Shown piece by piece: positions 59,601 to 64,000 of a stretch of 64,000 nt of DNA. This DNA is from Theristus sp. LFF4_11 (taxonomy: Eukaryota > Nematoda > Chromadorea > Monhysterida > Xyalidae), in contig JASANC010001189.1 in the NCBI GenBank assembly GCA_030248135.1, positions 62,001-126,000 on the forward strand, written 5' to 3'. Both the position numbers and the translations under genes were made by a program. Each line of letters opens with the position of its first letter. Positions within the stretch are counted from its first letter, which is position 1. The notes below the pieces were generated by a model. It was given only the letters and a program-made list of their open reading frames with translations. It was not told where the DNA came from and did not search any database.

Positions 59601-61122
59601 AGCCGAACTCACAGTTTGCAACGTTCGTTTTTTCTGTTCGCAGCGCTGACCGATCTGAGCACGCACGAGAACGGCCATGTCGCAAAGGCGGCGGGAGGCG
59701 CGTTGCTAAACTTGAACGGGCAACAGCTGAAAAACAGCAAAAAAGAGCAACAGGCGGATGCACCGGCTGGACATGTCATGATCAGCTATGATCACGCTCA
59801 TAAGGAGGTGCAGTTATGAGTTTTTAGATTTTTTAAAAACTTTGAAAACTGTCTGAAATGCGACCTTTCCTCCAGATTGCACATCGCATCAATTTGCGTC
59901 TGAAAGCGGCCGGCTATCGAACGTGGCTGGATGCGGAGCAGATGCGTAGGTTCTGCAAATCAGAGCGTGTTTTTTCACTGGAAAAACATTTCAAAAATGC
60001 AAAGTTTCAGCGCTGGAAACTTACTGTTCGTCATTTCAGATGGCTCCACGTTGGACGCAATGGCTGCTGCTGTGGAAAACGCTGCCGTAGTGCTGCTCTG
60101 CTACTCGGAACGATACCAGAACAGTCCGAATTGTCGACTTGGTGAAACTACAGTTTTTCAATGTCGACCAGTATTGACAAACTAGGATGCAGTGGTTTTG
60201 AAAGGAGCAAATGAACGGCTCATGTATGCTGACTGAGAAAGTGTTGCTACTAATCTGAAAACGTTGCAAAAAACTAGTGGCAACGATTTCATCAGTAAAC
60301 ATTTTAAAGATAGCTGCAAAAAAACCATTCCAGAAGCGGAGCTGGCGTTCAAACTTGGCATTGCGTTGGTGCCGATTCGTACCGAGATTTACAAGCCAAC
60401 CGGCTGGCTGAACATGCTGCTGGGTGCGAAGTACTACGTGACGTGCACCACTGTCGGCGAGGTGGACGCCAAAATTGACGAGATCACTCGACAGTTGGCC
60501 GACAAACCGCTCATGCCTGGTCAAGTGCCTGACAACAGCGGTGCGTGGCGACAGAATGCTTGTTGATTGGTGATCATTTTTGGTAAAAATTTCGAGAACG
60601 GAACTTCTGATTTTCGAAGGTCTTCCAAATTACAAAAACGTTTGCGTAAAACAACATGTGAACGCCGTTGTAAGACTTGCCAGAGGTGTTTTGCTTTTGC
60701 CAGCTTGTGTTTTCATTTTCAAAACGTCATCTAAAACACAGATTCGTTTTCAGTGTTTTCTGGTGGCAAGTTGACGAGCCTGGGGCTGGATGGATCTGCT
60801 CAACAACAAAATCATATTCAATCGTTTCAGTTTGTTTTCATGAGCTCTCCTTGCGGTTTCAGGTGCCAACGAATCCAGCACAACGCGAAAGGCGAGTGAC
60901 TTCGAGCACTGGTCGACCGACGGGGTGGCGGCGTGGCTCGACAGGAGCGAGCTCGGCCACTTGAAAGACAAACTGCACAAATTTGACGGCTCGCTGCTGT
61001 ACGAGCTGCGCACCATGTATCGCACGTCGCCAGCGCTCTTCTACGAGAACGTACGCAACTTTTTGGACATGAACGAACTGACGGACATTCTGCGACTCGT
61101 GAAACACATGGAGAAACTGTGA
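56651..61122 (+). CDS. ARM-TIR-SAM protein, predicted myristoylated, possible NADase
   Basis: Eleven exons (56651-57169, 57445-57681, 57766-57814, 58162-58256, 58401-58552, 59164-59396, 59644-59807, 59876-59945, 60040-60141, 60334-60540, 60863-61122) join in phase into 695 residues. The N-terminus MGNGSAHA fits a myristoylation site. A disordered acidic/Pro-rich region of about 90 residues, then helical armadillo-like repeats (IAHVVNEDE ... AVTGVWIISFSEEGRDAI ... HVAKAAGGALLNL) follow. A TIR domain (about 455-590) has HVMISYDHAHKE, AGYRTWLDAEQM, GSTLDAMAAAVENAAVVLLC, SERYQNSPNCRLEAELAF and PTGWLNMLLG. A C-terminal SAM-like domain has WLDRSELGHLKDKL and FDGSLLYEL. The Cys-x-x-Glu in SPNCRLEAE is where TIR NADases such as SARM1 and plant TIRs keep the catalytic Glu. 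SARM1 order is ARM-SAM-SAM-TIR, so this is a different architecture. Acceptors of exons 2 and 5 are weak. Confidence 0.87.
57180..57352. mobile_element. MITE family 2, copy in intron 1 of the ARM-TIR-SAM gene
   Basis: It begins acagtggaactcaaaattat and aggcaatcagctgactggct, with the inner arm gcctgcacagaaagcaagcatc, and ends gattgcctgtaatttagagttccattgta. It starts only about ten bases after the splice donor at 57169, so the insertion nearly abuts the exon. Confidence 0.75.
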
Positions 61123-62322
61123 TACTCTCAGTCGAGTCGATACAAAATGTACAGCGGTATAGATTTAGCAATGAACCGTTTTTATCAAAATGTACTCGTA
61201 CATTTGAAATTGCACTGATTGTTTACGGGTTTTTGTGGTTACGCAACAGAAAGTTGGAAAAACTCAACAGAAAAATCAACAGCGCTGAAACTACTGACTG
61301 GTCGGCACGCAAGCCGTTGAGCCAGCTACCAACGGGCTCTTGATAATTCTGTAGTTTTTGTTTCTTTGTTGAACGTAATAATTTTCACAATTCCGACCGT
61401 GACCGAATGAATGAGAAGGGTTTATCACTGTTCATCGCTTTCATAATGACGCTCGCTCACCATATTCTGTTTGTCCAGCCATTCACGTGGCATTTGCAAG
61501 CTGATTGGCCAGAATTGTTGAAAGCGAAGCTGAGCGAACGCCACGTGTGTGTGCACAGCGCGAATACCAACACAACAACAACAATCAACACAGACACATT
61601 TTCTTCAACACTCTCTGTACATTTTTACACGATGAATGTAAAAATGCACAAAAAGATGGCTGCATCATAAATCCAAGGTCGAGCTGTTTATTTCGTATCT
61701 TCTGGAGCTCCCTCATTTGCTGTGTTGCAAAACGAATGGGATCAAACCGGTTCTAGGCTGCTGACCCTTTGGCAATCCATTCATTAAGGTTCCGCACCCT
61801 TATTACATTGTCCACACAATCAGAGTGCATTTACTTACATTTTGCGCTGATGGAGAGCTTCTGTTTTAAGCCACGTCACTAACGTGTGAGAAAAATGCCC
61901 CGCAGTCACAAAAAGTGTCTCGCTTTGAACTGATCCATTGTTTCTGCATCTGTTTTTGTTGTTTTTCACCATTTGGTCTTTTTATAGGTTTTTTCTGAAA
62001 TTCTTTAAATCTGTTTTCCGTTAAAGCTTTTGAATTTTTTTGCAAAATGGTTTTCGCTGAATAATAGTATTGCCTCACTCAATCCTTTATTGACCATGTT
62101 TTCAGATTCCGGAGTGCGTTTTCTCGTTGCGAGCCGTGCGTTTTTGTGCGTGGCGCGCATCGACGCGCCTGCGCGCTACGTGCCACACTTATACGCAGCC
62201 AATTCCACACCGTTCATCTTCCATAAAAATTTATAAGATCAAAAAACGGAAAAAACCGAGCGAACTGGTCGGCCGGTACAATGCACAGGCGATGGTCAAG
62301 CGCGTTGTGGCTGCTGGTCACC
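61123..62322. other. Spacer between the ARM-TIR-SAM and prune genes
   Basis: Nothing recognisable is encoded here. An open frame of 87 codons at 61407-61670 starts with a hydrophobic stretch but has no family match I know and no splice continuation. The final 200 bases hold a mild CpG-rich patch (cgcgcatcgacgcgcctgcgcg) that may be the prune promoter. Confidence 0.45.
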
Positions 62323-64000
62323 ATGGCGAACATCATCTCCGACAGTTTGCCGGTGACAAAGAGCATGATCTCCAACCACAAATGGATCACCAAGAACAAG
62401 CAGATCATTGCGGCGATACGCAGTCGGCAGCCGATTGAAAAAGTAGGCCAAAAAAAGGGTTCATTTGAAAACCAGTTGCCACTAAAATTGCTACTAAATT
62501 GACCGCACATGTAAACAGTCTGTGCGCTCGGGGATCGAGCCCCGCCGAGGGGTGTATAGGCACTCGATGCACACGCAACAGAGAAAACTCGATGGGCGCC
62601 CTACTCAATGGCGTTCTGTACGCTTCTCTAAGTTAGCCCTGGTTAAAAACATCGCTTAAAAATCCCAACAACAACAACTGCTATTGAGATTGCTGCTAAA
62701 ATAGAATCGCGTTCACGTGTAGCAGATTTAGCAGCTATTTTTGTAGCAACTGATTCTCAGTGTTTGGTTACCATGCTTGCAACCACCCTAACTGAATGTG
62801 CCTTTCAGCCGCTTCGTCTCGTTGCCGGCAACGTTGCTTGTGACCTCGACAGCGCTGCGACGGCTGTCACGTACGCCGCTTATCTGACGCGCAAGGAGCC
62901 CGCGGTGCACACGCTGCCCGTGCTGAACATTTGGGCGCACGAACTGGCCGCGCGCACTGAAGTGCTCTTCTGGATTGATAACGTTAGCGTTCGTTGTTGG
63001 TCGTTTTGAAATTTCCTCTCAATTGATACTGATAAAAGTGTGGTTTTACTAAATACCGGGGAAAATTATGTTGAGTAACATCTAGGAAGAAAAAGGTGTG
63101 TTCTTCAGAATGGTTTCCAACCACAGTAGAAGTGTAATTCAACGACAATCAGATAATTGGCTTGATTAATTGGGTTAATTAGTGCCACCAGCTCAATGCA
63201 GCCAATCAGCATGTATTATTCAGCTGCCAGAACGCACCAATCCACGTGTATTGGCCGTATTTTTGCATTCTTTTACAGTGCACTGTAACATCAGGTGCTC
63301 CGCCCAGCCACCGTACTCCGTGACATTGTGCTCTTCCGCGAAGACGTCGTCCAGCTGTCCACACAGAACGACCGCAACGTCTCCGTTGTGCTCGTCGATC
63401 ACAACACGCTCGAGCCACCGCTGACTCAAATAAAACGCATCCATGTTCAGGAGATCATTGATCACCACCAAGTTGCTGAAGGTACATTACAGAAATGAAA
63501 ACTGAGGTATGATCTTTTATTTTGATCCCGATACTCAATGCGCGCATAGATAGGTAAACAGTTTCATGGATGACGCGGGAATTCAAAACTGGCAAAGTGA
63601 TCCGACTCCCCTAAATAGGGTCAAGCCACTAATGCGAATTTGAATTGCTATATAAATATTGAAACTAGTCTCCTTTCGACATCTGCACACGCATTCAGTC
63701 GCAGAATCTGAAACATTGATAATATTTATTACACGGATTTGCAACAAGAAAAAATGCGAAGGAATTAGGCTGAACACAGTTCCAACAATCACAGCGACCG
63801 AGCCGTTGCAGGCACGATTCTCCCACCACAGCGCACGATCGAGCCGGTGGCGTCCGGCGCCAGTCTGGTGGCGCGCGGCATCCTCGAGCGCAACGCACAG
63901 CTGCTGACGGAGGAGATGGCGGCACTGTTGCTCGGGGCGATCCTGGTCGACAGCGACGACCTCGCCAATGAACACAAGACGACCGACGTCGACCGAGCCG
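62323..64000 (+). CDS. PRUNE1: Prune-type DHH phosphoesterase (exopolyphosphatase-like), 5' part
   Basis: Four exons are visible (62323-62442, 62809-62982, 63295-63481, 63812 to the window end). They join in phase and the gene runs off the right edge. Prune proteins hydrolyse short-chain polyphosphate or cyclic nucleotides with two metal ions and act in the cytosol. The DHH-family motifs are seen in order: CDLDS (motif I, in VAGNVACDLDSAATAV), VLVDHNTL (motif II), EIIDHH (motif III, the namesake) and AILVDSDDL (motif IV). GASLVARGILERN precedes the last, matching the family's helix before motif IV. The start at 62323 is in a strong context (caccATGG); an in-frame ATG lies at 62281. Intron 1 carries a SINE and intron 3 an inverted MITE. 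Confidence 0.9.
62519..62695 (+). mobile_element. tRNA-type SINE, longest copy (prune intron 1)
   Basis: The element begins gtctgtgcgctcggggatcg with a pol III B-box-like cggggatcgagccccg. It continues with gcactcgatgcac, gagaaaactcgatgggcgcc and cgttctgtacgcttctctaa, then gttagccctggttaaaaac, and ends in an AAC triplet tail (aacaacaacaact). Copies are at 25919-26038 (inverted) and 12452-12518 (3' end). No clear A box is visible, so the 5' end may be truncated. Confidence 0.7.
63528..63700 (-). mobile_element. MITE family 3, copy 3, inverted (prune intron 3)
   Basis: On the minus strand it reads gactagtttcaatattt, gcaattcaaattcgc, gagtcggatcactttgccag, ttttgaattcccgcgtcatc, catgaaactgtttacctatc and tatgcgcgcattgag. 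This is the same order as 16908-17090. Confidence 0.75.

Noticed and set aside
62533..62547. tRNA gene suggested by the B-box-like cggggatcgagccccg
   Set aside because: No cloverleaf can be drawn around it, no A box is at the right distance, and the sequence recurs as part of a SINE.

Overview
The window is nuclear DNA of an invertebrate animal. Every recognised gene is split into many exons with GT-AG introns. The exons are rich in G and C at third codon positions and the introns and spacers are rich in A and T. The gene set (Kv4/Shal potassium channel, egghead-type glycosphingolipid mannosyltransferase, EB-type cysteine-rich receptor, ARM-TIR-SAM protein) points to a protostome. I cannot fix the phylum from sequence alone. 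I see no bacterial, viral or organellar genes and no CRISPR array.

Layout. 1-610: the last two exons of an unidentified plus-strand gene. 662-3172 (minus): a UBASH3-like histidine phosphatase, tail to tail with it. 3173-4530: spacer with a G-rich inverted-repeat element and a short GC-rich tandem repeat. 4531-16810: a compact plus-strand series of TTI1, riboflavin kinase, TRMT10-type tRNA methyltransferase and TSPO. 16811-22895: gene-poor. 22896-26473: egghead/BRE-3 mannosyltransferase. 26474-36500: a 10 kb gene-poor stretch upstream of the channel. 36501-42303: Kv4/Shal. 43372-48055 (minus): UBA3, the catalytic subunit of the NEDD8 E1. 48056-50932: a graveyard of nested short transposons. 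50933-52723 (minus): a small mucin-like EB-module membrane protein. 53974-55962: a retinol-dehydrogenase-like SDR. 56651-61122: an ARM-TIR-SAM protein with an N-terminal myristoylation signal. 62323 to the window end: the start of a prune-type DHH phosphoesterase.

The genes are mostly unrelated housekeeping or signalling genes, as is usual for a metazoan locus, so there is no operon logic. I joined exons by eye. In all ten complete genes the exon phases add up to whole codons, and the predicted lengths are close to family lengths where I know them (TSPO 170, egghead 459, UBA3 442, TTI1 1011 residues).

The most interesting items are the ARM-TIR-SAM protein, whose domain order differs from SARM1 and which keeps the Cys-x-x-Glu of NAD-cleaving TIR domains; several unnamed families of short inverted-repeat elements shared between introns; a tRNA-type SINE family with an AAC tail; a transposon inserted into a copy of itself; and two GC-AG introns.
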